From contig CAVYJC010000004.1 in the NCBI GenBank assembly GCA_963768715.1, forward strand, positions 62,001 to 126,000: a stretch of 64,000 nucleotides of DNA. Direction: 5' to 3'. Source of the stretch: DATKEJ01 sp963768715. GTDB taxonomy: Bacteria > Bacteroidota > Rhodothermia > Rhodothermales > DATKEJ01. Made by a program: the position numbers and the translations under genes. The notes beneath the pieces were generated by a model. That model was given only the letters and a program-made list of their open reading frames with translations, ran no database searches and was not told the origin of the DNA. Below are positions 8,155 through 16,325 of the stretch, piece after piece (within the stretch, counting starts at the first letter, position 1; every line of letters starts with the position of its first letter).

Positions 8155-10013
8155 TTTAGAGTGTTCTCATACTCATCCAGCAGCTCGTCAAACAACGCCG
8201 TCGTCTCCAGTATCGGCTCGGGCGTCGTCATGTCAACACCGGCTTTCTTCAGCAGCTCGATCGGATAATCGTTGCTGCCTGAGTGCAGCAGGGTCAGGAA
8301 CCGATCCACCGCCGGCTGCCCCTCATCCAGGATGCGCTTGGCCAGCGCTTGTGCTGCAGCGAACGACGTGGCGTACTGATAGACGTAGAAGTTGTCGGTC
8401 CGCAGGAAATGGGGGATGCGGCTCCATTCGGCGGCATTCAGCGGATCGGCGTGGACGGAATTGCCGTAGTAGGCATCGAAGACGTCGGCATACAGGGTGT
8501 CCAACGATTCCTTTGTCAACGGCTGGCCATCCTCAACCATTTCGTGCGCCTGCATCTCGAAATCCGCGAAGGAGACCTGCCGGTAGAAAGCGCCTCGGAA
8601 GCGGTCAAGGTAGTTCTGCAGCAGCTCCAATTTCTCTTCGCGGGTCTTTGCCTCACGCAGCATTTTTTGCCCCACGATCGCCTCATTCGTCATCGATGCC
8701 ACTTCGGCGATGAACGTGTCGTAGTAGCCGTAGACGAGCGGTTGCGTGTGGTGCGACATCCATGAATGGAGTGAGTGGCCGTATTCGTGTGCGAGCGTGA
8801 AGACGTCGTCGAGCGTGCCCTCGTAGTTCATGGACAGGTAAGGATTCGAACGGTACGTGCCCCAAGAGTAAGCGCCACCCCGCTTTCCGCGACTTTCGAA
8901 CGGATCGACCCAGCGCTCCTCGAATCCTTGGTCATACAGCGCGAGATAGTCGGGACCAAGTGGGGCGAGGCCGTCCGCCACGATCTTCTTTGCCTCCTCC
9001 CACGGGATGTCGTCGAGCTTAACGTCCATCGTCGGTGCGTAAAGGTCCCAGATCTCAAGCGTATCGACGCCCAGCTGTTTCTGCTTGAGTCTCAGATAGC
9101 GCTGAAGCGGCTCGGCATGCTCCCTGGTGGTCGAAACGACGTTCTTGTAGACCTCCACAGGAATGGCGCTCGGATAGAGCGCGGCTTGCAGCGCCGAGTC
9201 ATATCCCCTCGCCTTCGCGAAAAACACCCGCGACTTGACGTGGCCCTCGTAGTTGGCCGCTAAGGTGTTACCTAGCTCCTGGTAAGCCTTGAAAATGCCG
9301 ATCCAAGCGTCCTTTCTCACGCGCCGGTCAGGTGATCGGAGGAAAGCACCATACCGGGCTTTCGTCAGCTCCACCTGGTTGCTGTCCGCGTCGAGCATCG
9401 TCCCGTACGTCAGATCCGCATTGTCGATCGCATTGAAGACGTTGTAGAACTTGCCCAATGGATCGGCCGCCAACGCGAGAATCCTCTCTTCCGGCTCCGA
9501 CAGGGTATACGGCCGCATACGAACGATCGTGTCGAAGTAGTGGCGGTACATGTGCAGGGCCTCCGTGCCGTCGATCATCGCATCGAGGCGTTCCTGCGGT
9601 ATCGCCAGGATTTCCGGCTGGAAGTAGGCAGTCGCCTCACCATACTTCGTGTTCAGCGCACTCGCCCTCGAGAACCTGCCTCCGTTCTTGCTGACGCGCT
9701 GATCCTCGAAGAATTTGAGTCCGGCGAACACGTAGAGATCGGTCAGGAGAGATGCTACCTCCTCCTGCGCCTTGATCGCGTCGTAGAGGACATCGCCGCT
9801 CTCTGACAGATTACCTTTGAACCGAGTCAGTCCCGGGATGAGCGAGTCGGCCGTCGCAAAATCGGCCTCCCAGGCGTCGTCGTCGGCATAAAACGTGGTG
9901 AGGTCCCACTTGTATTGATCATCGATCTCGGAGCGCTCGCGCGCCTCCTGCGCCCGGGCGGAAACCGAGACGACGAGCAGTAGCAGTATGGATAGCAGGC
10001 TTCGGATCTTCAT
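8148..10013 (-). CDS. Secreted M3-family oligoendopeptidase (PepF-like)
   Basis: 621 residues from the ATG at 10013 (MKIRSLLSILLLLVV...ARAQ), a clear signal peptide of about 22 residues. The open frame runs further upstream but only through repeat DNA. The zinc site is H409-E-x-G-H413 (TLAHEYGHSLHSW) with Glu437 in IAEVASMTNE as third ligand, exactly the M3 pattern. The N-terminal half is the helical M3_N domain (residues 130-200). Family members cut oligopeptides of about 6-17 residues; with a signal peptide this one should act in the periplasm or outside. The very C-terminus (LKN) is coded by the heptad array at 8116-8154. Confidence 0.93.
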   Translation of the reverse strand: MKIRSLLSILLLLVVSVSARAQEARERSEIDDQYKWDLTTFYADDDAWEADFATADSLIPGLTRFKGNLSESGDVLYDAIKAQEEVASLLTDLYVFAGLKFFEDQRVSKNGGRFSRASALNTKYGEATAYFQPEILAIPQERLDAMIDGTEALHMYRHYFDTIVRMRPYTLSEPEERILALAADPLGKFYNVFNAIDNADLTYGTMLDADSNQVELTKARYGAFLRSPDRRVRKDAWIGIFKAYQELGNTLAANYEGHVKSRVFFAKARGYDSALQAALYPSAIPVEVYKNVVSTTREHAEPLQRYLRLKQKQLGVDTLEIWDLYAPTMDVKLDDIPWEEAKKIVADGLAPLGPDYLALYDQGFEERWVDPFESRGKRGGAYSWGTYRSNPYLSMNYEGTLDDVFTLAHEYGHSLHSWMSHHTQPLVYGYYDTFIAEVASMTNEAIVGQKMLREAKTREEKLELLQNYLDRFRGAFYRQVSFADFEMQAHEMVEDGQPLTKESLDTLYADVFDAYYGNSVHADPLNAAEWSRIPHFLRTDNFYVYQYATSFAAAQALAKRILDEGQPAVDRFLTLLHSGSNDYPIELLKKAGVDMTTPEPILETTALFDELLDEYENTLKN

Positions 10014-10087
10014 AGTCGGTACGAAATGGATGGTCGTGAAAGATCTACGATACGGCGTTCGAGGGGAAAATGATAAGGCCCTAATTG

Positions 10088-10136
10088 GTCCGGCGTCCGA
10101 TGTCCGGGGTCCGATGTCCGGGGTCCGGCGTCCGGG
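10088..10136. repeat. Heptad array, word GTCCGNN (7 units)
   Basis: GTCCGGC, GTCCGAT, GTCCGGG, GTCCGAT, GTCCGGG, GTCCGGC, GTCCGGG: seven perfect-register units whose last two bases vary. It lies 75 bp upstream of the peptidase start. Confidence 0.92.
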
Positions 10137-10223
10137 GTATGACGAGAGGGTAACGGAGTTCGGGAGGCGGCGTGCCCGAAACGACATTATTCATCTTAAG
10201 TGGATGGTGGAATCCAGGGCTCA

Positions 10224-10258
10224 AATGATGAATGATGAACACGGAACGAGGAATGGCT
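10224..10258. repeat. Heptad array, word AATGATG/AACNNGG (5 units)
   Basis: AATGATG, AATGATG, AACACGG, AACGAGG, AATGGCT. The same succession of words appears at 44351-44385. It lies downstream of vapC. Confidence 0.7.
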
Positions 10259-10353
10259 GCCGCCGGGTTTGCTCAACGGTGTTCTGTTGTAGACAGTTGG
10301 GCGAGAGACGACCGACGAGGAGCAAAGCTCCCATGACTCATCCGTTGAGGTCT

Positions 10354-10755
10354 TCACATCGAAGGGCCGGCTGAAATCAAGCCCAGCTTCTCAACAAAAG
10401 GAATGAAGTCCTTGTCCGAGAAGAGAAGTGGATATCCCTCCGCGATGCAGTAGGTCGCGATGATGACGTCGGCCGTCTTGCGGATCGTGATACCTCGTCT
10501 GCGCAGCCTCCGATAGTGTTCGGCGCTCCGAATGGCGTTCTCGACGCCGAGCATCTCGTGGATTTCGAGTGACGTGAGAAGTCGCTTCCCGGTTTGATAT
10601 TGGCGCTCGGTGCGGAAGCCTTGCAGCACTTCCGTCAGAATCAGATCCCCGATTCCAATTTCCTCCACACCTAATATGCTGTGCAGCAGCTCGGTCTCCG
10701 AACCGGCTACTCCGTTGAAGTAGTCGATCCAAACACTCGTGTCTACCAGAACCAT
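10354..10755 (-). CDS. vapC: VapC-type PIN-domain toxin
   Basis: 133 residues, the normal VapC size. The PIN acidic residues are in place: Asp5 (MVLVDTSVWIDYF), Glu42 (LTEVLQGF), Asp96 (KTADVIIA) and Asp114/Asp116 (FSDKDF). Family knowledge: a Mg-dependent ribonuclease that cuts tRNA or rRNA and is held inactive by VapB. It starts 12 bp after the stop of the antitoxin gene on the same strand, so the two form one operon driven from the operator at 10972-10999. The start is the ATG at 10755. Confidence 0.93.
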   Translation of the reverse strand: MVLVDTSVWIDYFNGVAGSETELLHSILGVEEIGIGDLILTEVLQGFRTERQYQTGKRLLTSLEIHEMLGVENAIRSAEHYRRLRRRGITIRKTADVIIATYCIAEGYPLLFSDKDFIPFVEKLGLISAGPSM

Positions 10756-10767
10756 GGCAAGCAGCGG

Positions 10768-10959
10768 CTAATCGCTCCTCATCGCGTCGAGATCTCCCTC
10801 CCACTTCAGCTTCCCGCGGAAATCCCTGATCCGCTCCTGGTTCTTGAGCTTCACGAGGGTCCTCAGCGCCAACTCGACCGTGTCGCGCTTGGTCTTCATT
10901 CCGGAAAGCTTTCTGGCCTCCTGCATGAGCGCGTCGTCGATGACGATATTTGTTCTCAT
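10768..10959 (-). CDS. vapB: VapB-type antitoxin
   Basis: 63 residues, MRTNIVIDDALMQEARKLSG and on, the classic VapB ribbon-helix-helix beginning, followed by KTKRDTVELALRTLV. The C-terminal part (KNQERIRDFRGKLKWEGDLD) has the Trp/Gly-Asp pattern that fills the VapC active site in this family. An in-frame ATG at 10968 would add MDI; the start at 10959 matches family practice better. It overlaps no other gene, lies directly downstream of a 28-bp palindrome and precedes vapC by 12 bp. Confidence 0.9.
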   Translation of the reverse strand: MRTNIVIDDALMQEARKLSGMKTKRDTVELALRTLVKLKNQERIRDFRGKLKWEGDLDAMRSD

Positions 10960-10971
10960 TATGTCCATTCG

Positions 10972-10999
10972 TGTGTATGATCTGTTGTGATTATACACA
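10972..10999 (-). promoter_or_regulatory. Palindromic operator overlapping the vapBC promoter
   Basis: A 28-bp inverted repeat: arms TGTGTATGAT and ATTATACACA around a central ctgttgtg. On the minus strand the arm contains TATAAT (within TGTGTATAATCAC), a plausible -10 box. It ends 4-13 bp before the possible vapB starts. This is what a VapBC autorepression site looks like; the binding itself is inferred. Confidence 0.75.
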
Positions 11000-11083
11000 T
11001 TTGACCAATAAATGTCCCCTCCCTGTTCAGACAAGCGCGAGGACGGACGAAGAAACGCCAAAAGAAAAGGACGTGGGTCGTCG

Positions 11084-12385
11084 CTATTGCCCACCGGCAG
11101 AGACTTCCTTGACGAATCGAACCACCTCTCGAACCAGCGTCGAGTCCACTGGAAGGCTGGGGTCGGAGTAGGACGCCAGTTGCTGCGAGCGATCCGACGG
11201 TACGTCCTTGAGAACATGGTTCATCCCGGGAATGATCTTCAGGGTAGCTTCAGGACTGAAATCTCCGAGTCTTTTTGCATCAGCGACCGAGACCTGGACG
11301 TCGGTATCTCCCTGGATGATTAGCTTCGGCCGCTTTAGCCGCGCGAGGACTTCCGCCGGATCGAGTTTGAACCACGAAATCAGATAGGGCTGGACGGAGG
11401 GACGAAAAAGCACGGCCAACTGCTGCGGAACGTCACCAACTGTCTCTCCCCGGAGTAAACTCGAGATTATTGAATCGGTGCGCGTCATCAAGTCAGGCGG
11501 CAGCTGACCCGCAAGCTGATCTTTCAACAGAACGCTTGCACGTCGTCCCGCTCCAGCAATCGTGATCACCCCGTCGACGTCAACATCGAGTGCGGCCATG
11601 GATGCCAGGAGAGCGCCCTCGCTGTGGCCCGCCAAGAATACGTGGGAGAAGCGACCGTCCGCAAGCGCGAGCCGAGCCCAAGAGGCAACATCGACGGCGA
11701 ATGAATCTATTCGAAGATCGGATTCCGCGATCGGCATCACGCTCTCGCCGATTCCCCGCTTGTCGTAACGAATCGAGGCAATTCCCTTTTCCTGGAGTTC
11801 TTTCGCGAGGAGCAGGAGGCTGTTGTTCTTTCCCGGAAGCCCGATCGTGTTGCCGTCGCGGTCCGTCGGACCGGAACCCGAAACGAGAATGACCACGGGG
11901 TAAGGTGGAGGACCATCTGGTGTCAGTAGTGAACCGTGAACTGTCCCCGTCGACGCCGTGATGGCGACGGAGTCTCCTTCGTGACCGTTGGCTGAGCCCA
12001 CGGGTCGCGCAGGAGTCGCCACTGCAGTGCGCGCCAGGGAAAAGGTACCCGACACGCCGGCTTGCAGGAACGTCCCCACAAGGTTATCCCCACTCAGACT
12101 CCCGTCGAAAACCGCGAGTCCGGGACCAGCCGGGAGCTCGAAATGCACGATGTCTCCATCGGAGGAGACATTCTGAAGAGGCAGACCTTGCGCGCCCTGT
12201 TGGGGAATGTCGATAGTTGCTTGGTCCTCAACAAAATGGGTATGGATGGTGAGCTTCATCCCCTGCACGGTAATCGACCCGTCCCAGTCCCCGAAGAGAG
12301 TCGAATCGATCCCGGTCTGCCCATAGGCCCTCGCAGAGACCATCGACAGGAGGAGAAGTACATACGACGGAAGCCTCGGGATCAT
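11084..12385 (-). CDS. Secreted alpha/beta hydrolase (esterase/acyl-peptidase type)
   Basis: 433 residues. A signal peptide of about 22 residues (ends ARAYGQ) is followed by a beta-rich N-terminal domain of about 120 residues (GDWDGSITVQGMKLTIHTHF), common in secreted hydrolases of this lineage. The alpha/beta-hydrolase domain runs from about 145 to the end: oxyanion region LVSGSGPTDRDGN, nucleophile Ser255 in AGHSEGALL, acid Asp362 in IQGDTDVQV and His390 in GMNHVLK. The triad is complete. Substrate is probably an ester or amide; not more can be said. It is followed by the convergent-side repeat region before the T9SS gene at 12592. Confidence 0.9.
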   Translation of the reverse strand: MIPRLPSYVLLLLSMVSARAYGQTGIDSTLFGDWDGSITVQGMKLTIHTHFVEDQATIDIPQQGAQGLPLQNVSSDGDIVHFELPAGPGLAVFDGSLSGDNLVGTFLQAGVSGTFSLARTAVATPARPVGSANGHEGDSVAITASTGTVHGSLLTPDGPPPYPVVILVSGSGPTDRDGNTIGLPGKNNSLLLLAKELQEKGIASIRYDKRGIGESVMPIAESDLRIDSFAVDVASWARLALADGRFSHVFLAGHSEGALLASMAALDVDVDGVITIAGAGRRASVLLKDQLAGQLPPDLMTRTDSIISSLLRGETVGDVPQQLAVLFRPSVQPYLISWFKLDPAEVLARLKRPKLIIQGDTDVQVSVADAKRLGDFSPEATLKIIPGMNHVLKDVPSDRSQQLASYSDPSLPVDSTLVREVVRFVKEVSAGGQ

Positions 12386-12515
12386 CGGCGGTGGTGGTGT
12401 GCGAGCATGCCTAATGATAATTGATAGATGCCAAATGGGTGCGCTGATTACGATTCAAAATGAGAGGTCCACGAGAAACGCGTCTCGTTCGTGGATATGA
12501 CGCTTCGCACCCCAC

Positions 12516-12569
12516 GCTCACGGGCACGCCGCCCCCGACGCTGTCGGGGTTGGCATGCCCCTACGGAAC
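12516..12569. repeat. 54-bp repeat, copy A, with hairpin
   Basis: Identical base for base (54/54 by reading) to 16243-16296. It contains a perfect hairpin CCCCGAC-GCT-GTCGGGG. It lies 22 bp from the stop of the 1121-residue T9SS protein, and copy B lies 29 bp from the stop of its paralogue. Two GCACCCG heptads follow at 12573-12586. Confidence 0.93.
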
Positions 12570-12591
12570 TCCGCACCCGGCACCCGACACC

Positions 12592-15500
12592 TCAGCGCGC
12601 CACGACCATCCCCATCACCTTCTCGAACGCCCCCGCCCGCATCCGACAGACGTACACCCCGCCCGGCTGCTCAGTTGCCCGAAACGTGACAGTATGCGTT
12701 CCCGCCGGCGCCATGCCGTCGACGAGCCGCTCGACTTGACGTCCGAGCGCATCGAAGACGACGAGGCTGACGTGCTCGGACCGCGGCAGATCATACGAGA
12801 CCTGCGTTGAGTGACTAAACGGATTCGGGAAGTTCTGATTCAATGCGAAAACCGCAGGCAAACCGTCCGCCGTGATGCCGGTTCCGACTACCGTTCGGAA
12901 AGCCCGGTATTCCGACCATGCCCCCTCGCCGCCTTCGTTTAGGCCGCAGACTCGCCAGAAATATCGCGTGTCATACGACAAGGGCGTTTCAAGCGCATAG
13001 ACGGTCGCAGGCGTTTCGACGTCGACCAGTATCTGCCCGAACAGGCTGTCGGATGCAATCTCGAGGTGATATGAATCGGCATCCCCGGGCGACTGCCACG
13101 TGAACGTGGCGTACGCCGGAACACCGTCGGTCGACGCATCCGGCGACAGAAGCGTAATGGCCTGCGGCGGCGCTACGACCGTGGTAAACGACCTGGGCGC
13201 GGTGAACGTGTATTTCCCGTCATCCGCAATGCCGGCTACTCGCCAATAGTAGGTCTTGTCGTGATCCGGCAGAAGAGCGGCAAGGGAGTCTGTCGACAGG
13301 CTGTCGAGGTCGATGAGCGGCGTAGCAAATGAGTCATTCTCCGCTACCTGCAGCCGATGATAGACGGCATCGGGAGCCTTCATCCATCGGAACGTCGGCT
13401 CTGTCACCACGCCGGCCTCACCTTGATCAGGTTCGAGCAGCGTGGCCGCCAGCGGGCCGGATTCACCCACGGTAAACTTGGCGGAGGCGGTAAAGGGGCC
13501 GTTTCCGCCCGCTCCGGTCGAGCGCACCCACCAGTAGTAGCTGGATGCTGCAAAGGGCGCGACGAATATCTCCTCGGTGTTGGGCGTGTTTGACGAAAAA
13601 ATGACGTTGTCGATGTTCTGGTCTGAGGCGACCTGCACGTCGAAACGATCGGCGCCGGCGGGACGTGACCAACTCAGAGGAAGCGTCGTTGGAAGGTCCG
13701 ATGCCTCATCGGGCGGCGACAGGAGGGTAACGGCCTGCGGCGCCGCTACGACCGTCGCAAACGACCTGGGCGCGGTGAACGTGTACTTCCCGTCGGCCGC
13801 GATCCCGGCTACACGCCAGTAGTAGGTCGCCTCGTGGGCGAGCGATACACCGCTGAAATAGTCGTCGGTCAGGCTGTCGACGCCGACGAGGGGACTCGCG
13901 AACGACGAATTGTCCGCCACCTGGATCTGGTGATAGACGGCCTCGGACGCCTTTGTCCATCGGAACGTCGGTTGGATGGCCACGCCGGTTTCTCCTTCAT
14001 CAGGCTCCAGTAATGTTGCCGCGAGCGGACCCGACCCACCGACAGAAAACTTCTGGTAAGCCGTAAATGGCCCGTCTCCGCCGGCACCGGTCGAACGAAC
14101 TCGCCAGTAGTAGGTGGATTCTGCTAATGGCGCAACGAACGTCTCCTCCATGTGCGGCGTGTTCGAGGCAAAAATGACACTCTTGATGTCTTCGCCCGAG
14201 GCGACTTGGACGTCGAAGCGCTGCGCGTCGGGTGGGCGGGACCACATCAACGAGACTGACGTCGGGAGATCGGCAGCTCCGTTGAGCGGGGCGATCTGGG
14301 TCACGTTCGACGGAGTAGAAACCACGTAGAGCCCTCCGATGCTCACATCGGCCGTGACGATTTCATGCACTGTGGACTGCCCGATCTCGAGTCGCTTAAT
14401 CGTGTTTTCACCGGGCGTGGACCAGAAGAGGTACCTGTCGGAAGCGTCAACCGCGAGATCTCTGATCGACTCGACCCCTGTCAGCAGGTCCACCGGCTCC
14501 GTTCCGTCGAGATTGCCGCGTCGGATGGAGTGGGTTGGGCCATCCAGCCAGTAGAGGTAGCGGTCGCTAAGCGCAATTCCACTGCCGACCGCGCTCAGTA
14601 GCTGGACTTGGGCAGATCCGTCAAGATTTCGTCGCCATACTCTTCCGTCTTGCGTGTAGTATAACTTGCTATCATTGAGATCCAGTTCGATATCCCGGAC
14701 CGGGACACAGGACCCAGCGCCGATGTCGTTATCCAGAGGCCCGTCCGTCGAACCCATGATAATTGTGCCGTACGTTTCCGAACAGCTGCCAGTCGTGCCC
14801 ACGTAAAGACGTTTATTCTCCGGATCGACGGCAACTGTTGTGAGGTCGCCGGGGCTTGGCAGGCCCCAGCGCCCTATGATTTCAATTTCCTTATAGTTGG
14901 CACCGCCAAAATCGGTCCGAGTCAGCGGCGCTCCCGGGAATATCCCTCCGTCCACCGAATAGATCCTTCTCGCGAACGGGTCGACAGCCACGTCAACAGG
15001 AAAGAATATGGGGTGCGTGAGGTTCTCAAGTTCTGTGCCATCGTACTTGCACCTCAACAACTTGGCCCGCTGATCAATCATGTATATCATCCGTGACCGT
15101 CGGTTGATCGCCAGCCCAGTAATGAGACCGGGTTGGTCGACGATTTTCCCGACATTAGAGCCGTCAGTCGCCGAGCACATTAGTTGCTGGGGACCGTATG
15201 GCTCCGGATACTGCGCCGGGCCCTCTTCGACCCAGCAGAGGCGCTCGGCTGTTGGCTCGACCGCCAGAGCATGGATCTTGAACGCCGAGGTGACGACTGT
15301 ATCTACTGAAGTCCCCTCAAAATCCATCCGTACGATCGCTTTCCCAATAGCGACGTACAGGCTCTTGCGGGCAGGGTCTACACCGATTCGGTCGCCACCG
15401 ACGTTGCTAATCCGTCGTATCTCAGCCCCATCGAGCATGGAGCGATAGGTTCCGGCAGGACCGGTCCAAAACATGAGCTGGTTATCGATTGAGATCTTTA

Positions 15501-15957
15501 AAGCAACCGGCCATTCGATACCATCGACTAGATCGACCGTGCCGATTCCATCGAGATTTGACCGCCTGACGCGACTATCCTCAGTCCAATAGATGTAACC
15601 ATTTACACCATCCAAGGCGATTCCATTTGGATCCGCGACATCCCGCGTGATGATTCCGCCTTCCCGTCCGTCAGGACTCGACCGAGCGATCGCGGCCCCG
15701 GAGTAGAAGTAGTACTTGGTCCAGTACAGCCAGCCGGTCTCCTGGTCAATATCGACGTCAATTACTTTGTCAAGAGCTTGTCCCCGTCCCTCAGTGAGCT
15801 GAGACGAGCCGTCGAAATTCGACGACATGATGGTCAGGTTCGCAGGCTCGGTCCAATAGAGACGTCCCTGACCGTTTGCGAGTTGGCAAGTGAAGAGGAG
15901 CAGCAGGACCAGGACCCCGGTGCGGCCCAGCCACCTCAGAATTGAGTTGTGGCACAT
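12592..15957 (-). CDS. Secreted YWTD-propeller / FN3-like / T9SS protein
   Basis: 1121 residues. Signal peptide about 1-29 (LANGQ). Residues about 30-550 are YWTD (LDL-receptor type) propeller blades, for example GWLYWTKYY, GYIYWTEDS, KLYYTQDG, RYLYWLDGP, each followed by an R-x-NLDG strand. Then come five FN3-like modules (about 555-1025), opening with VTQIAPLNGAADLP, AATLLEPDEGETGV, AVTLLSPPDEASDLP, AATLLEPDQGEAGV and AITLLSPDASTDGVP and sharing YYWRV. A T9SS type A sorting domain ends it (FALNQNFPNPFSHST...MVVAR). Role: cell-surface or released adhesion or glycan-interacting protein; inferred. The leader CGGAGACAGGTC just before the ATG is shared exactly with the paralogue at 19138. Confidence 0.9.
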   Translation of the reverse strand: MCHNSILRWLGRTGVLVLLLLFTCQLANGQGRLYWTEPANLTIMSSNFDGSSQLTEGRGQALDKVIDVDIDQETGWLYWTKYYFYSGAAIARSSPDGREGGIITRDVADPNGIALDGVNGYIYWTEDSRVRRSNLDGIGTVDLVDGIEWPVALKISIDNQLMFWTGPAGTYRSMLDGAEIRRISNVGGDRIGVDPARKSLYVAIGKAIVRMDFEGTSVDTVVTSAFKIHALAVEPTAERLCWVEEGPAQYPEPYGPQQLMCSATDGSNVGKIVDQPGLITGLAINRRSRMIYMIDQRAKLLRCKYDGTELENLTHPIFFPVDVAVDPFARRIYSVDGGIFPGAPLTRTDFGGANYKEIEIIGRWGLPSPGDLTTVAVDPENKRLYVGTTGSCSETYGTIIMGSTDGPLDNDIGAGSCVPVRDIELDLNDSKLYYTQDGRVWRRNLDGSAQVQLLSAVGSGIALSDRYLYWLDGPTHSIRRGNLDGTEPVDLLTGVESIRDLAVDASDRYLFWSTPGENTIKRLEIGQSTVHEIVTADVSIGGLYVVSTPSNVTQIAPLNGAADLPTSVSLMWSRPPDAQRFDVQVASGEDIKSVIFASNTPHMEETFVAPLAESTYYWRVRSTGAGGDGPFTAYQKFSVGGSGPLAATLLEPDEGETGVAIQPTFRWTKASEAVYHQIQVADNSSFASPLVGVDSLTDDYFSGVSLAHEATYYWRVAGIAADGKYTFTAPRSFATVVAAPQAVTLLSPPDEASDLPTTLPLSWSRPAGADRFDVQVASDQNIDNVIFSSNTPNTEEIFVAPFAASSYYWWVRSTGAGGNGPFTASAKFTVGESGPLAATLLEPDQGEAGVVTEPTFRWMKAPDAVYHRLQVAENDSFATPLIDLDSLSTDSLAALLPDHDKTYYWRVAGIADDGKYTFTAPRSFTTVVAPPQAITLLSPDASTDGVPAYATFTWQSPGDADSYHLEIASDSLFGQILVDVETPATVYALETPLSYDTRYFWRVCGLNEGGEGAWSEYRAFRTVVGTGITADGLPAVFALNQNFPNPFSHSTQVSYDLPRSEHVSLVVFDALGRQVERLVDGMAPAGTHTVTFRATEQPGGVYVCRMRAGAFEKVMGMVVAR

Positions 15958-16155
15958 GACCTGTCTCCGTTATTAGGGCAGGCTATTAAATAGCGGTGCT
16001 CGATCCTGCCATGCTGTCAGGGTGGAGCGCAACAGCTTGAGGTGAAATGTCTCAGGCCTGTAGGGCCGAACGCGAGGCAGAGGATAGCTACGACGAAACC
16101 ATGCGGCCCATGGCGATCCGCGTGTAAACCCGAATCGACTGGCAAACCACGCACT

Positions 16156-16180
16156 GGATTCCCGCCTGCGCGGGAATGAC
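16156..16180. repeat. REP-like palindrome GATTCCCGCC(T/N)GCGGGAAT
   Basis: GGATTCCCGCC-TGC-GCGGGAATGAC, a near-perfect palindrome. Related copies lie at 55250-55274 and, inverted with CCCC/GGGG cores, at 28637-28656. It is an intergenic element between T9SS genes. The gap 15958-16325 otherwise holds the arrays listed next. Confidence 0.8.
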
Positions 16181-16204
16181 GGCGAAGGCGTCACAGCATC
16201 CACG

Positions 16205-16239
16205 GGCACGTGGCACCTGGCACCCGGCACCTGGCACCT
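16205..16239. repeat. Heptad array, word GGCACNN (5 units)
   Basis: GGCACGT, GGCACCT, GGCACCC, GGCACCT, GGCACCT. A second short run, GGCACCC, GGCACCC, GGCACTT, covers 16305-16325 and ends one base before the stop codon (16326-16328) of the adjacent gene. Confidence 0.88.
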
Positions 16240-16242
16240 GGC

Positions 16243-16296
16243 GCTCACGGGCACGCCGCCCCCGACGCTGTCGGGGTTGGCATGCCCCTACGGAAC
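16243..16296. repeat. 54-bp repeat, copy B, with hairpin
   Basis: Identical to 12516-12569 over all 54 bases, with the same CCCCGAC/GTCGGGG hairpin. It lies between two GGCACNN heptad runs, 29 bp from the 3' end of the second YWTD/T9SS gene. Confidence 0.93.
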
Positions 16297-16325
16297 CCGC
16301 ACGTGGCACCCGGCACCCGGCACTT

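Noticed and set aside
10014..10187. Longer N-terminus for the M3 peptidase
   Set aside because: It would translate the GTCCGNN array and bury the signal peptide.
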